Source of the DNA: CAG-103 sp963627135
Lineage (GTDB): Bacteria; Bacillota; Clostridia; Oscillospirales; Oscillospiraceae
Length of the DNA stretch: 64,000 nucleotides
Direction: 5' to 3'
Assembly: GCA_963627135.1 (NCBI GenBank)
Contig: CAVFZY010000020.1
Span: forward strand, 93,394-157,393
Shown piece by piece: positions 40,100-48,760 of this stretch. The notes under the pieces were generated by a model. It searched no databases, was not told where the DNA came from, and worked only from the letters and a program-made list of their open reading frames with translations. How positions within the stretch are numbered: position 1 is the stretch's first letter; each line of letters starts with the position of its first letter. The position numbers and the translations under genes were made by a program.

Positions 40100-41230
40100 A
40101 TGAAACGATGGACCTGTCTGCTGCTGGCAGCGCTGCTGCTGCTCACACCCGTGATGGCGCTCGAGCAGCCAACGGACGAAGAGCTGAAGATATCCGCACC
40201 GTCGGCAATCCTGATGGAGCGCTCGACCGGTACGGTGTTATACGAGAAAAACGCCGACGAGCACCTGTCCCCCGCCAGCGTGACGAAGATCATGACGCTG
40301 CTGCTCATTATGGAACAGCTCGACAGCGGCCAGCTCGCCACAAGCGACATCGTGACCGCCAGCGCCCACGCCAGCTCCATGGGCGGCAGCCAGATCTGGC
40401 TCAAAGAGGGCGAGCAGATGAGCGTTGACGAGATGCTCAAGTGCATCGCCGTCAACTCCGCCAACGACTGCGCCGTCGCCATGGCCGAGCACATCTCCGG
40501 TTCCGAGGAGATGTTCACTAAGCGCATGAACGACCGCGCAAAAGAACTGGGCATGGAAAATACGCAGTTTCTCAACTGCACGGGCCTGACCGACGACCCC
40601 GGCCACTACACGACATCGCGCGACATTGCGTGCATGTCCCGCGCGCTGCTGGCTCATCCGCGCATCCGCGAGTACACCACCATCTGGATGGACACCGTGC
40701 GCGACGGCCGCTTCAGCCTCGCCAACACAAACAAGCTCATCCACGCCTACCCCGGCGCGACCGGCCTGAAAACCGGCTACACTCAGCAGGCCATGCACTG
40801 CCTGTCGGCCAGCGCCGAGCGCGACGGCGTGGAATACATCGCCGTGGTGCTGCACGCTGAGAGCTCTAAGGCGCGCTTTGCCGACGCGGCGACGCTGCTC
40901 AACTTCGCCTTTGCCAACTATTCACTCTATTCCATCGCGGCCAACACGGTCATTCCGCCCGTGCGCGTGCGCTTTGCCGAAACGGACAGCGTGCAGCCGG
41001 TACTCTCCGGCGCAGACGCCATCGTCGTGCGCAAGGGCACGGCCGCACCGCAAACGGACATCGCGCTTGACGAGGAGCTGTGCGCCCCCTTAGAGCCAGG
41101 CGCGCAGGTCGGCACCGTGACCGTCACCGACAGCAGCGGCGACACGCGGATCCTGCCGCTGGTCGTTCCGGACGGCGCTGCGCGCATCTCGACGGCGCAT
41201 CTCTGGCTACAGCTGCTGCGCGCGCTGTGA
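40100..41230 (+). CDS. dacF: D-alanyl-D-alanine carboxypeptidase (DacF-like)
   Basis: A 376-residue penicillin-binding protein of the S11 family that trims peptidoglycan side chains. A signal peptide covers about residues 1-20 (MKRWTCLLLAALLLL...MALE). The active-site motifs are S60-VTK in SPASVTKIM, SAN in AVNSANDCA and K224-TG in TGLKTGYT. The C-terminal 90 residues form the beta-rich PBP5-type domain, and there may be a short membrane-associating end (LWLQLLRAL). DacF in Bacillus acts in the forespore. Sporulation use here is inferred. Confidence 0.92.
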   Translation: MKRWTCLLLAALLLLTPVMALEQPTDEELKISAPSAILMERSTGTVLYEKNADEHLSPASVTKIMTLLLIMEQLDSGQLATSDIVTASAHASSMGGSQIWLKEGEQMSVDEMLKCIAVNSANDCAVAMAEHISGSEEMFTKRMNDRAKELGMENTQFLNCTGLTDDPGHYTTSRDIACMSRALLAHPRIREYTTIWMDTVRDGRFSLANTNKLIHAYPGATGLKTGYTQQAMHCLSASAERDGVEYIAVVLHAESSKARFADAATLLNFAFANYSLYSIAANTVIPPVRVRFAETDSVQPVLSGADAIVVRKGTAAPQTDIALDEELCAPLEPGAQVGTVTVTDSSGDTRILPLVVPDGAARISTAHLWLQLLRAL

Positions 41231-41246
41231 GACGACAGATTTTCGG

Positions 41247-41274
41247 TTGCGAAATCCGGATTATCGTGTATACT
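41247..41274 (+). promoter_or_regulatory. pgi promoter
   Basis: TTGCGA (41247-41252), 16 bp, TATACT (41269-41274), about 30 nt before the pgi start codon. Confidence 0.65.
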
Positions 41275-41305
41275 GGTGATATCCTTTAAGAGAGAAGGTA
41301 TCGCA

Positions 41306-42586
41306 ATGATCAAAGTGGATCTCTCCGGCGCGGCCGGATTTTTTGACCCCGCAGGGCCGGACTACGCGGCCGCTGCACAGGCGCACCGCACGCTGCTTGA
41401 GAACACGGGCGCCGGTGCGGATTTTACCGGCTGGCTCGATTTGCCGGGGCGTATGCAAAACGGCGAACTCAAGCAGATCCTCGCCGCCGCATCCCGCATC
41501 CGCAGCCGCTCGCAGGCACTGGTCGTCGTGGGCATCGGCGGGTCGTACCTCGGCGCGAAGGGCGCCGTGGAGCTGCTGCGGCCGCGGCCGCAGCCCGGCG
41601 ACCCGAAAATTCTGTTTGCCGGCAACTCCCTGTCGCCGGACGCGCTGATGCATCTGCTCGAGGAACTGGGCGATCTGGACTTTGACCTGAACGTCGTCTC
41701 CAAGTCCGGCACCACGCTCGAGCCTGCGCTCGCATTTCGGATGTTCCGTGGCCTGCTGGAGGCAAAGTACGGCCCGGAAAAGGCCAAAAAACACATCTTT
41801 GCCACGACGGATGCCCATCGCGGCGTGCTCAAACACATGGCCGATGAAGAGGGCTGGGAGACATTCGTCGTCCCGGACGACGTCGGCGGCCGATACAGCG
41901 TGCTGTCTGCCGTCGGCCTGCTGCCGATGGCCGCCGCCGGCATCGACGTGCAGACCGTGATCGGCGAGGCCATCGAGGCCTTTTCCGCCATGAACGTACA
42001 GTCGCCAGAAAACCCCGCCTGGCAGTATGCCGCCGCGCGCCAGCACCTGTATCAGCTCGGCAAGACGACCGAGATCCTCGCCTGCTACGAGCCGTCGTTC
42101 CGCTTCATGGCCGAGTGGTGGAAGCAGCTCTACGGCGAGAGCGAGGGCAAAAATGGCATTGGCATCTTCCCCGCCTCCGTCGAATACAACGCTGATCTGC
42201 ACTCCATGGGTCAGTATATTCAGGACGGCCCGCGCACGCTCATGGAGACCGTTGTTTCGTTCGAGCGGCCGCAAAATGAGTTCACCGTCCCGTTTGCCAT
42301 GGGCGACCCCGATCGGCTCAACTATCTCGCCGGGCGCAAGCTCAGCGAGATCAGCCGCATGGCGCAGGAGGCCGTCAAATCCGCGCACATCTCCGGTGGT
42401 GTGCCGAACCTTGAGGTGCGCGTGCCGAAGCGCGACGAGACCGGGTTTGCCTGGCTGGTCTGTTTCTTCGAGCTGGCTTGTGCCATTTCGGGCTATATGT
42501 CCGGCGTCAATCCGTTCGATCAGCCCGGCGTTGAGGCATATAAGAAGAACATGTTCTCCCTGCTTGGCAAACCGGAGGCAAACTGA
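41306..42586 (+). CDS. pgi: Glucose-6-phosphate isomerase
   Basis: A 426-residue isomerase of the short Firmicutes type, interconverting glucose-6- and fructose-6-phosphate. The SIS-fold motifs are VVGIGGSYLGAKGAVELL and VVSKSGTTLEPALAF. GRYSVLSAVGLLP and QYIQDGPRTLMETVVSF follow as in the Bacillus enzyme. ATG at 41306 has GAGAAGG ahead. An in-frame ATG 30 bp upstream lies at the promoter's start region and is not used. Confidence 0.95.
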   Translation: MIKVDLSGAAGFFDPAGPDYAAAAQAHRTLLENTGAGADFTGWLDLPGRMQNGELKQILAAASRIRSRSQALVVVGIGGSYLGAKGAVELLRPRPQPGDPKILFAGNSLSPDALMHLLEELGDLDFDLNVVSKSGTTLEPALAFRMFRGLLEAKYGPEKAKKHIFATTDAHRGVLKHMADEEGWETFVVPDDVGGRYSVLSAVGLLPMAAAGIDVQTVIGEAIEAFSAMNVQSPENPAWQYAAARQHLYQLGKTTEILACYEPSFRFMAEWWKQLYGESEGKNGIGIFPASVEYNADLHSMGQYIQDGPRTLMETVVSFERPQNEFTVPFAMGDPDRLNYLAGRKLSEISRMAQEAVKSAHISGGVPNLEVRVPKRDETGFAWLVCFFELACAISGYMSGVNPFDQPGVEAYKKNMFSLLGKPEAN

Positions 42587-42598
42587 GAAAAGTTATCG

Positions 42599-42627
42599 TT
42601 GCAGTCGACGCGAAAACGTGCTAATCT
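42599..42627 (+). promoter_or_regulatory. Promoter of the small P-loop protein gene
   Basis: TTGCAG (42599-42604), 17 bp, TAATCT (42622-42627). Confidence 0.5.
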
Positions 42628-42673
42628 AGGCATAGGGTATCGCCCTGACTTTCAAAAGGAGTGTGATTGACAT

Positions 42674-43093
42674 ATGGTCCAGCTGATCATGGGTCTCAAA
42701 GGTTCCGGCAAAACGAAGCGTTTGGTGGAAATGGTCGCCACGGCCGTCCGCGAGGAATCCGGTTCTGTCGTGTGCATTGAAAAGGATAAAAAACTTACGT
42801 ATGACATTCCCTATCAGGCTCGCCTGATCTACGCCTGCGACTATGCATACGCGATGGGCTCTTATGATTTCTTCAAGGGCTTCCTCAGCGGCCTGCATGC
42901 CGGCAACTACGACATCACCCATGTGTTCGTTGACAACTTCACGAAAATGCTCGCTGAGGTCTCTGAGCCGCAGATCGCGGAGTTCCTGACCTGGCTGAAT
43001 GATTTCTCCGAGCGTGAGCACATTCAGTTCACCCTGTCTCTGAGCATGGATCCTGCGACGACCGGCAGCGAGATTACAAAATATATGATCTGA
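42674..43093 (+). CDS. Small P-loop NTPase of unknown role
   Basis: A 139-residue protein starting MVQLIMGLKGSGKTKRL, with a Walker A motif at residues 6-14 (MGLKGSGKT). A Walker B-like strand THVFVDNF follows in the second half. The fold is probably a minimal RecA/ABC-like NTPase. Such proteins are common in Oscillospiraceae and have no proven function. AAAGGAG precedes the ATG, and a terminator follows directly, so it is a single-gene unit between pgi and the rqcP-hup group. Confidence 0.75.
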   Translation: MVQLIMGLKGSGKTKRLVEMVATAVREESGSVVCIEKDKKLTYDIPYQARLIYACDYAYAMGSYDFFKGFLSGLHAGNYDITHVFVDNFTKMLAEVSEPQIAEFLTWLNDFSEREHIQFTLSLSMDPATTGSEITKYMI

Positions 43094-43101
43094 CGCACGG
43101 C

Positions 43102-43139
43102 AAAACCGCCGCTCCGAACGTCCGGAGCGGCGGTTTTTT
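43102..43139. terminator. Terminator after the small P-loop gene
   Basis: AAAACCGCCGCTCCG pairs with CGGAGCGGCGGTTTT (43102-43116, 43123-43137), ending in TTTTTT on the plus strand. The A-run at the left arm makes it usable by rqcP on the minus strand too. Confidence 0.9.
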
Positions 43140-43146
43140 GTGCGCA

Positions 43147-43392
43147 TCATTCGGCGAGCTCGCGGTACATGGCCGCAGCGTCGTCTTTTTTTGCGTTTTC
43201 CGTGACGGCGAGCACTTCCACCTTCACGGTGCGCTGGCCGAAGGCAATCTCGATCACGTCGCCTACCTTGACGTCATACGACGCCTTGGCCGTCCGGCCG
43301 TTGACCGTGATGCGCTGGCCGTCGCAGGCATCGTTTGCCACGGTGCGGCGCTTGATGAGCCGCGAAACTTTCAGATATTTATCCAGACGCAT
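43147..43392 (-). CDS. rqcP: RqcP/YabO, S4-domain RNA-binding protein
   Basis: An 81-residue S4-domain protein, MRLDKYLKVSRLIKRRTVAN, with VNGRTAKASYDVKVGD as the second half of the S4 fold. In Bacillus the homologue works with RqcH on stalled 50S subunits in ribosome-associated quality control. The ATG at 43392 has AGGAG seven bases upstream. An earlier in-frame ATG is too near the site. It lies at the end of a spoVB-mazG-hup-rqcP group like the yabM-yabN-yabO order in Bacillus. Confidence 0.88.
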   Translation of the reverse strand: MRLDKYLKVSRLIKRRTVANDACDGQRITVNGRTAKASYDVKVGDVIEIAFGQRTVKVEVLAVTENAKKDDAAAMYRELAE

Positions 43393-43412
43393 AGGCATTC
43401 TCCTGTGAAAAG

Positions 43413-43435
43413 CGCTCCGGGTCAGGCCCGGAGCG
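43413..43435 (-). terminator. Hairpin between hup and rqcP
   Basis: CGCTCCGGG (43413-43421) pairs with CCCGGAGCG (43427-43435). Only four T residues follow on the minus strand, so it is likely a partial terminator lowering rqcP relative to hup. Confidence 0.6.
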
Positions 43436-43446
43436 TTCAGCATCGC

Positions 43447-43722
43447 TTATTTGGAAACAGCGTCCTTGAGCACTTTGCCGGCCTTGAAGACGGGCACGCG
43501 CGTCGCCGGGATCTCGATCTCTTCCTTGGTCTTGGGATTGCGGCCGATACGGGAGCCACGCTCCTTGATGTCAAACACGCCGAAGCCGACAAGCTGCACC
43601 TTTTCGCCGACCTCGAGGTTGGCGGTGATGGTGTCAAACGTCGCGTTGACGGCCTTCTCGCTGTCCTTCTTGGACAGACCGGTCTTTTCGGCAACTGTTG
43701 CGATCAGTTCTGCCTTATTCAT
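43447..43722 (-). CDS. hup: HU-family DNA-binding protein
   Basis: A 91-residue histone-like protein: MNKAELIATVAEKTGLSKKDSEKAVNATF, then the beta-arm region with GFGVFDIKERGSRIGRNPKTKEEIEIPATRVPVFKAGK, a full HU match including the RNP-type arm tip. It forms dimers and bends and compacts the chromosome. GGAGG lies ahead of the ATG. Confidence 0.96.
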   Translation of the reverse strand: MNKAELIATVAEKTGLSKKDSEKAVNATFDTITANLEVGEKVQLVGFGVFDIKERGSRIGRNPKTKEEIEIPATRVPVFKAGKVLKDAVSK

Positions 43723-43789
43723 GATGGTAATCCTCCTACTTCATGTTTGTGTTGGCATATGCCATGATATAGAATTCCGCACTGGCCTC

Positions 43790-44608
43790 TCACTGCCGTG
43801 CAGATTTCTTTCCCTTGTTGTCCGCGGTGACAGTCTGCTTGGCCAGCTGCCAAAGCGGCTGGATCTGCGCGAGCGTGCGCTGCTCGAGCGGCACGCCGCT
43901 GTCCGCCGCTGCGGCCTCCATGGCAGCAAAGCGTCGGATAAATTTTTCGCACGCGGCATGGGCCGCCTGCTCGGGATCGACGCCCGCAAAGCGCGCCACC
44001 TTCACGGCGGCAAACAGCAGGTCACCCAGTTCTTCGGTCACGGCGTCTGCGTCGCCAGAGGCCACGGCCTCGCGCAGCTCCTGTGTCTCCTCGGCGACCT
44101 TATCGAGCGCCGCATCCGTATCCGGCCACTCAAAGCCGGTCTTGGCCGCCTTGGCCTGGATCTTTTCACAGCGCCAGAGCGCCGGCAGGCTGCGGGCCAC
44201 ACAGTCCATCGCCTCGGCGGTGGTCGCCTGTGCGCGCTCGCGCTGCTTGATCGTGTCCCAGTCCGGTGCATCCGAGTCATCGCGCCGGAACACGTGCGGG
44301 TGCCGGTAAACGAGCTTCTTGCAAGCAGCATCCGCAACATCGTCAATATCGAAATGCCCGGCCTCGCGCTCAATATCCGTGTGGAACAGCACCTGCATGA
44401 GCACATCGCCCAGCTCTTCCTTCAGGTGCGCCGTGTCACCGGCGTCGATTGCCTCACAGGCCTCATACGTCTCCTCCAGGAAGTTGCGGCGAATGCTCTC
44501 GTGCGTCTGCGCCTGGTCCCACGGGCAGCCGCCCGGCGAGCGCAGGAACGTGATGAGCGCCACAAAGTCGCGCAGGTCATAGCTTTCTTTGCAGAGAAAA
44601 TCTAACAC
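43790..44608 (-). CDS. mazG: MazG nucleoside triphosphate pyrophosphohydrolase
   Basis: A 272-residue all-alpha NTP pyrophosphatase with two MazG repeats. The first has FLRSPGGCPWDQAQTHESI and EETYEACEAID...EELGDVLMQVLFH (metal-binding EExxE and ExxD sets). The second has FEWPDTDAALDKVAEETQELREAV and TEELGDLLFAAVKVAR. It removes abnormal NTPs. It lies after spoVB, as in the Bacillus yabM-yabN pair. Confidence 0.93.
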   Translation of the reverse strand: MLDFLCKESYDLRDFVALITFLRSPGGCPWDQAQTHESIRRNFLEETYEACEAIDAGDTAHLKEELGDVLMQVLFHTDIEREAGHFDIDDVADAACKKLVYRHPHVFRRDDSDAPDWDTIKQRERAQATTAEAMDCVARSLPALWRCEKIQAKAAKTGFEWPDTDAALDKVAEETQELREAVASGDADAVTEELGDLLFAAVKVARFAGVDPEQAAHAACEKFIRRFAAMEAAAADSGVPLEQRTLAQIQPLWQLAKQTVTADNKGKKSARQ

Positions 44609-44675
44609 ATTTTCGCTCCTTCTGCAACCCTTTTTTCAAAAAACCATTGAAAATTCAGGATTTTTCGGTGTTATG

Positions 44676-46283
44676 TCATCTGATGTGCAAAACTTTCGCG
44701 AGCTTTTCACCCTTCGGGATGAGCTGCAGGTCAGCCAGCGTGATCGCGCGCGTTTTCACCACCGCAACCAGATACGTCACGACCGCGCAGGCCATCGACA
44801 CGAGCATGGCCAGCGCCGTGCGCTTCCAGCTCAGGTCCCCGCCCATGGCGGCGGACAGGCCCGCATACACACCCCAGGCAACGGCCGCCATGAGCAACGT
44901 GCTCAGCAGCGGGCGCGCAAGGCAGCGGCCGATATGCAGCCGCTCGTGCAGTGTGCGGCACAGAAAGATGTCGTTCACGATGCAGATGACCACATAGCAT
45001 GCGAGCGTGCCGATCGGCGCGCCGGTGATGTTCACCTCCGGCATCGCGATCAAAAACCAGTTGACCGCGACCTTGGCCACGCCGCCGGCCAGCATCGACC
45101 AGACGGGGCAAAGTTCATGCCCGGTCGCCTGCAGGACCGCTGTCGTGATGAGCGAAATGCACACGAACACGGACGCGATGCCAAGCAGCAGCAGCAGCGT
45201 GGGGCCGGCTGCATTGCTGCGCGGGTAGAGCACATTCACGATTGGGTCCGACAGCACAGCAAGGCCGATGCCCATCGGCATGGCGACCGCCGCCGAGATG
45301 CGCAGCGCGGACTCTGCGACGGCGTGCCCCAGATCATACTTTTTCTGCACGACCATGGCCGCAATGGCGGGGACGATGCTGATCGTCATCGGCGTCACGA
45401 AGGCGGCAGGGAGATTATACAGCGTCTGCACCTTGCCGTAGACGCCGTAGAGGACGTTCGCATACGTCTCGGAATAGCCGAGCGCCGTCTGCAGGCGGTA
45501 CATGATGAGCTTCGTGTCGATGAGGTTAATGATGCTCAGGACGCTGGAGCCGAGCGCGATCGGAATGCTGATGCGCAGCAGCGTGCCGAGTATGCGCCCG
45601 GCAGACTCAGGAACGTCCGGGTCCGCGACCGGTTTGTCCGGGTAATGCCGGTGCTTATAGATCGCGATATAGATGAGCGCGAACGCGCCGCCTGCCGTAA
45701 CGCCAAAGATGGCACCCGCCGATGCGACCGGCAGACTCTTGCCCGCGCGCGTAAAGCTCCACGCGAGCACAAGGCCGACGGCGACTTTCCCCACGACCTC
45801 CAGGATCTGCGAGACAGTGGTCGGCTTCATGTTGCTCATGCCCTGCGCATAGCCGCGGTACGTGCTCGTCAAATACACCAGCACGAGCGCCGGGGACAGC
45901 GCCCAGATGCTCTGCGCCGCACGGACATTGTTGAGCATGCCGGCCAGTTCCGTCGGGAACAGGAACATGACCAGCCCGAGCACCAGCCCGAAGACCGCAA
46001 ACGTCAGCCACGCGACACGGAAGATCTTGCGCGCCTGCATGGGCCGGCCGAGCGTGTCCGCCTCGCTGATCATGCGCGAGAGCGCGACCGGCATGCCCGC
46101 CGTGGCCATGGTGAGAAAGACATTATAAATATTGTAGGCAACGGAAAAATAACCATACCCCTCGTCGCCGAGGATGTTGCCGAGCGGGATCTTATAGATC
46201 GCGCCGAGGATCTTGATGACCACAACGCCGGCCGCCATGATGGCCGCGCCGTGGAGATAGTTCTGCTTGCTGCTTTCCTGCAA
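44676..46283 (-). CDS. SpoVB/YabM-like MATE-fold lipid flippase
   Basis: A 535-residue membrane protein with about 14 hydrophobic segments, in the polysaccharide/lipid II flippase branch of the MVF superfamily. It begins NYLHGAAIMAAGVVVIKILGAIYKIPLG, like SpoVB and YabM. SpoVB is needed for spore cortex synthesis, while YabM paralogues are less defined. The start codon appears to be TTG at 46283, with GGAGGGAG nine bases ahead. No in-frame ATG lies close by. The context (mazG next) favours YabM. Confidence 0.88.
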   Translation of the reverse strand: MQESSKQNYLHGAAIMAAGVVVIKILGAIYKIPLGNILGDEGYGYFSVAYNIYNVFLTMATAGMPVALSRMISEADTLGRPMQARKIFRVAWLTFAVFGLVLGLVMFLFPTELAGMLNNVRAAQSIWALSPALVLVYLTSTYRGYAQGMSNMKPTTVSQILEVVGKVAVGLVLAWSFTRAGKSLPVASAGAIFGVTAGGAFALIYIAIYKHRHYPDKPVADPDVPESAGRILGTLLRISIPIALGSSVLSIINLIDTKLIMYRLQTALGYSETYANVLYGVYGKVQTLYNLPAAFVTPMTISIVPAIAAMVVQKKYDLGHAVAESALRISAAVAMPMGIGLAVLSDPIVNVLYPRSNAAGPTLLLLLGIASVFVCISLITTAVLQATGHELCPVWSMLAGGVAKVAVNWFLIAMPEVNITGAPIGTLACYVVICIVNDIFLCRTLHERLHIGRCLARPLLSTLLMAAVAWGVYAGLSAAMGGDLSWKRTALAMLVSMACAVVTYLVAVVKTRAITLADLQLIPKGEKLAKVLHIR

Positions 46284-46339
46284 AGCGCACTCCCTCCCCG
46301 CTGAAATTTCACGTGCCGGTATACTTTACACTACCGGGC

Positions 46340-46377
46340 AGAAAAAATCAAGGGAATGCAGCGCATTCCCTTGATTT
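46340..46377 (-). terminator. gap terminator
   Basis: A perfect 14-bp stem, AATCAAGGGAATGC with GCATTCCCTTGATT (46346-46359, 46363-46376), and TTTTTT on the minus strand. Confidence 0.92.
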
Positions 46378-46393
46378 GTGGTTCATTTTCCGT

Positions 46394-47413
46394 TCAGGCC
46401 TTGCGGACAGAGTCGATGTGGCGCGTCAGGTCAAGCATCTTGTTCGAGAAGCCCCACTCGTTGTCGTACCACGCCATGAGCTTGACGAAGTGATCGTTGA
46501 GCGCGAGGCCGGCCTTGGCATCGAAGATGCTGGTGTGCGGGTCAGTGATAAAGTCAGAGGAGACGACCTCATCGTCGACATACTCGACGACACCGGCCAT
46601 CGGGCCTTCCGCAGCGGCCTTGACAGCCGCGCAGATCTCATCATACGTCGCAGCCTTCTCGAGGCGGCAGGTCAGGTCGACGATGGACACATCCGCGCTC
46701 GGGATGCGCATGGATGTGCCGGTCAGCTTGCCCTGCAGGGCCGGGATGACCTTGCCGACAGCCTTGGCAGCGCCGGTGCTGGTCGGGATGATGTTGCCGT
46801 GCACGCCGCGGGACAGGCGCCAGTTCTTCTTGGAGAAGCCGTCGACGACCTGCTGGGTAGCCGTGTCGGCGTGGACGGTGGTCATGAGGCCCTCGACGAT
46901 GCCGAAGTTATCGTTGATGATCTTGGCCAGAGGCGCCAGGCAGTTCGTGGTGCAGGAAGCGTTGGACACGATCTTGATGTCCGGGGTATATGCGTCGAGG
47001 TTGACACCGCAGACAAACATCGGCGTATCGTCCTTGGACGGACCGGAGAGCACAACGACCTGTGCGCCGGCATCCAGATGATCCTGCGCCTTTTCCTTGG
47101 TCAGGAACGCGCCGGTGCACTCGAGCACATACTCGACACCCAGCTCGCCCCAGGGCAGGAGCTTTGCATCGCGGTTGTTGAGCAGCGCGACACGCTTGCC
47201 GTTGACGATCAGGGCCGGGTTCTCGCCGTCCTCGTAATCGACCGTGCCGTTAAAGCGGCCATGCACGGAGTCGTACTTCACGGTGTACGCCAGCTGCTCC
47301 GGCGTTTTATCCGGCGCATTGACGGCGACGACCTCGATATCGTCGGCGCAGATCGCGGCGCGAAACACCAGACGGCCGATGCGGCCAAAGCCATTGATGC
47401 CAATTTTAATCAT
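46394..47413 (-). CDS. gap: Glyceraldehyde-3-phosphate dehydrogenase
   Basis: A 339-residue glycolytic GAPDH. IGINGFGRIGRLVFRAA is the NAD site, the catalytic cysteine is C154 in SNASCTTNC, and WYDNEWGFSNKM closes the protein. Two features differ from the textbook sequence: NAPDKT where many enzymes have NDLTD after the second strand, and VHADTATQQVVDGFSKKNWRLSRG around the phosphate site. Similar sequences occur in clostridial gap genes. A single-gene unit with its own promoter and terminator. Confidence 0.95.
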   Translation of the reverse strand: MIKIGINGFGRIGRLVFRAAICADDIEVVAVNAPDKTPEQLAYTVKYDSVHGRFNGTVDYEDGENPALIVNGKRVALLNNRDAKLLPWGELGVEYVLECTGAFLTKEKAQDHLDAGAQVVVLSGPSKDDTPMFVCGVNLDAYTPDIKIVSNASCTTNCLAPLAKIINDNFGIVEGLMTTVHADTATQQVVDGFSKKNWRLSRGVHGNIIPTSTGAAKAVGKVIPALQGKLTGTSMRIPSADVSIVDLTCRLEKAATYDEICAAVKAAAEGPMAGVVEYVDDEVVSSDFITDPHTSIFDAKAGLALNDHFVKLMAWYDNEWGFSNKMLDLTRHIDSVRKA

Positions 47414-47473
47414 GCACTATTCCTCCTGTTATATCTGCTGCGCACAGCACGCAGCGCAATTTCTTACGGCTAT

Positions 47474-47502
47474 ATTCTATAACAATTCCGCCGAAAGCGC
47501 AA
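47474..47502 (-). promoter_or_regulatory. gap promoter
   Basis: Minus-strand TTGCGC (47502-47497), 17 bp, TAGAAT (47479-47474). AGGAGG precedes the start codon. Confidence 0.65.
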
Positions 47503-47591
47503 CCACATTCTTGCCTGCGCGGCAAACGGCGCTGTTCATTTACAACAAGTTTTTGCTTTTGTATGCTTTGAAACTTGTACCTATTGACGAT

Positions 47592-47603
47592 TCCTGCTAT
47601 ACT
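47592..47603 (+). promoter_or_regulatory. Extended -10 promoter of the kinase-like gene
   Basis: The extended -10 sequence TGCTATACT lies about 35 bp ahead of the start codon. The -35 region is poor (TTGTAC 17 bp upstream), as expected for extended -10 promoters. Confidence 0.55.
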
Positions 47604-47635
47604 GTTTTTTAATGCATCTTAGGGGGGATCGGAAA

Positions 47636-48703
47636 ATGAGCAATACTTTGATCATCGACTCGCTCAATACACTGTTCTCGATGAGCAACACCGCCGTGCT
47701 CGGTGCGCAGGAGCAATTCGTCGCGTTTATGAACCCGGCGGCACAAGAACTTTTTCGCGGCAACCGCACAAATCATAAGCTCTCCGAGCTGCTGCCGGCG
47801 CACATCACGGAAGCCACTGCCACGGAATTCGTCACGTCTGCAACAATTGAAAAACGCCACGTCATCATCTCCGTGACATCGTTTGGTGCGTTCCGGCTGT
47901 TTTCGCTCGTACCGCAGGATGAAAACGCCCTGCGGGCCGGCGCGCAGTTTGCACCGTTTCTGGCATCGCTCAACGCCTTTCGCGCACTCACGACGTATTT
48001 CTCGGACTACGCCATGCAGCTCAGCGACGTGCGCTTCCGGCGCAACGCCGCCGAACTGACGCAGTTTTACTACCGGCTGCTGCGCTTCACGCTCAATGCT
48101 TCCACGGCCTCCGGCCTGTACGACGGCACACTCGCGTTCATGCCGCAGCTGTGCGACCTGGGCAAAGAATGCCGGACACTGCTCGACAACATCCAGCCGA
48201 TCACGGTCGCCAACGGCATCGTGCTGGAGGTCAGCATTCCGGACGAACCGATCAACTGCGCGCTCGACACAGCGCTCATTCAGCGGATGCTGCTCAACAT
48301 CATTGCCAACTGCACGGAGCGCTGCAAACACGGTGATCGCATCCGCTTTACGGTCACGCAGGAGGGCGACCACGCCGACATCACCATTCGCGATGACGGT
48401 GTACGCATCCCGCCGGCAAAGCTCGGTACGATCTTCATCCCGCTGCGCGTGACCGGCGTGGACTTTTCCGACCTGAGCAGCAACAACTTCGGCCTGACGG
48501 TCGCGCTCGGCATTGCGGAAAAGCACAATGGCACCATTCTCCTGGAGAGCAACGAATGGGGCGGAACCACGTTCCACGTCGTACTCAGTACGGCACTGCC
48601 GGAAACAAGCCTCTTCCGCGCGCCGAAGGTGCCGTATGCCCACGCGAAGGATGATCCCATCCTGGTCTACCTGTCTGATCAAATGCCGGAACAGGGGCTG
48701 TAA
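47636..48703 (+). CDS. PAS-HATPase protein resembling a histidine kinase without a clear phosphoacceptor
   Basis: A 355-residue cytoplasmic protein. Residues 1-90 read like a PAS domain (AVLGAQEQFVAFMNPAAQELF). About 110-180 are helical where a DHp domain would be. Residues 190-320 form a GHKL ATPase domain with N-box LLNIIANCTERC, a G1-like DDGVRIPP and a G2-like FGLTVALGIAEKHNG. I see no H-box (HEIRTPL-type) histidine, and G1 lacks its second Gly. No membrane segment or response regulator is adjacent. It could be a degenerate kinase, an ATP-binding phosphatase or a partner-switch kinase. Confidence 0.65.
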   Translation: MSNTLIIDSLNTLFSMSNTAVLGAQEQFVAFMNPAAQELFRGNRTNHKLSELLPAHITEATATEFVTSATIEKRHVIISVTSFGAFRLFSLVPQDENALRAGAQFAPFLASLNAFRALTTYFSDYAMQLSDVRFRRNAAELTQFYYRLLRFTLNASTASGLYDGTLAFMPQLCDLGKECRTLLDNIQPITVANGIVLEVSIPDEPINCALDTALIQRMLLNIIANCTERCKHGDRIRFTVTQEGDHADITIRDDGVRIPPAKLGTIFIPLRVTGVDFSDLSSNNFGLTVALGIAEKHNGTILLESNEWGGTTFHVVLSTALPETSLFRAPKVPYAHAKDDPILVYLSDQMPEQGL

Positions 48704-48721
48704 GCAAAAGCGCATCATCAC

Positions 48722-48760
48722 AACGGCGTGCCGCCCGCCCGGGCAGCACGCCGTTTTTTA
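48722..48760. terminator. Terminator between the kinase-like gene and the phosphatase gene
   Basis: AACGGCGTGC (48722-48731) pairs with GCACGCCGTT (48746-48755), with TTTTTT after it on the plus strand. It overlaps the last codon of the convergent phosphatase gene. Confidence 0.88.
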
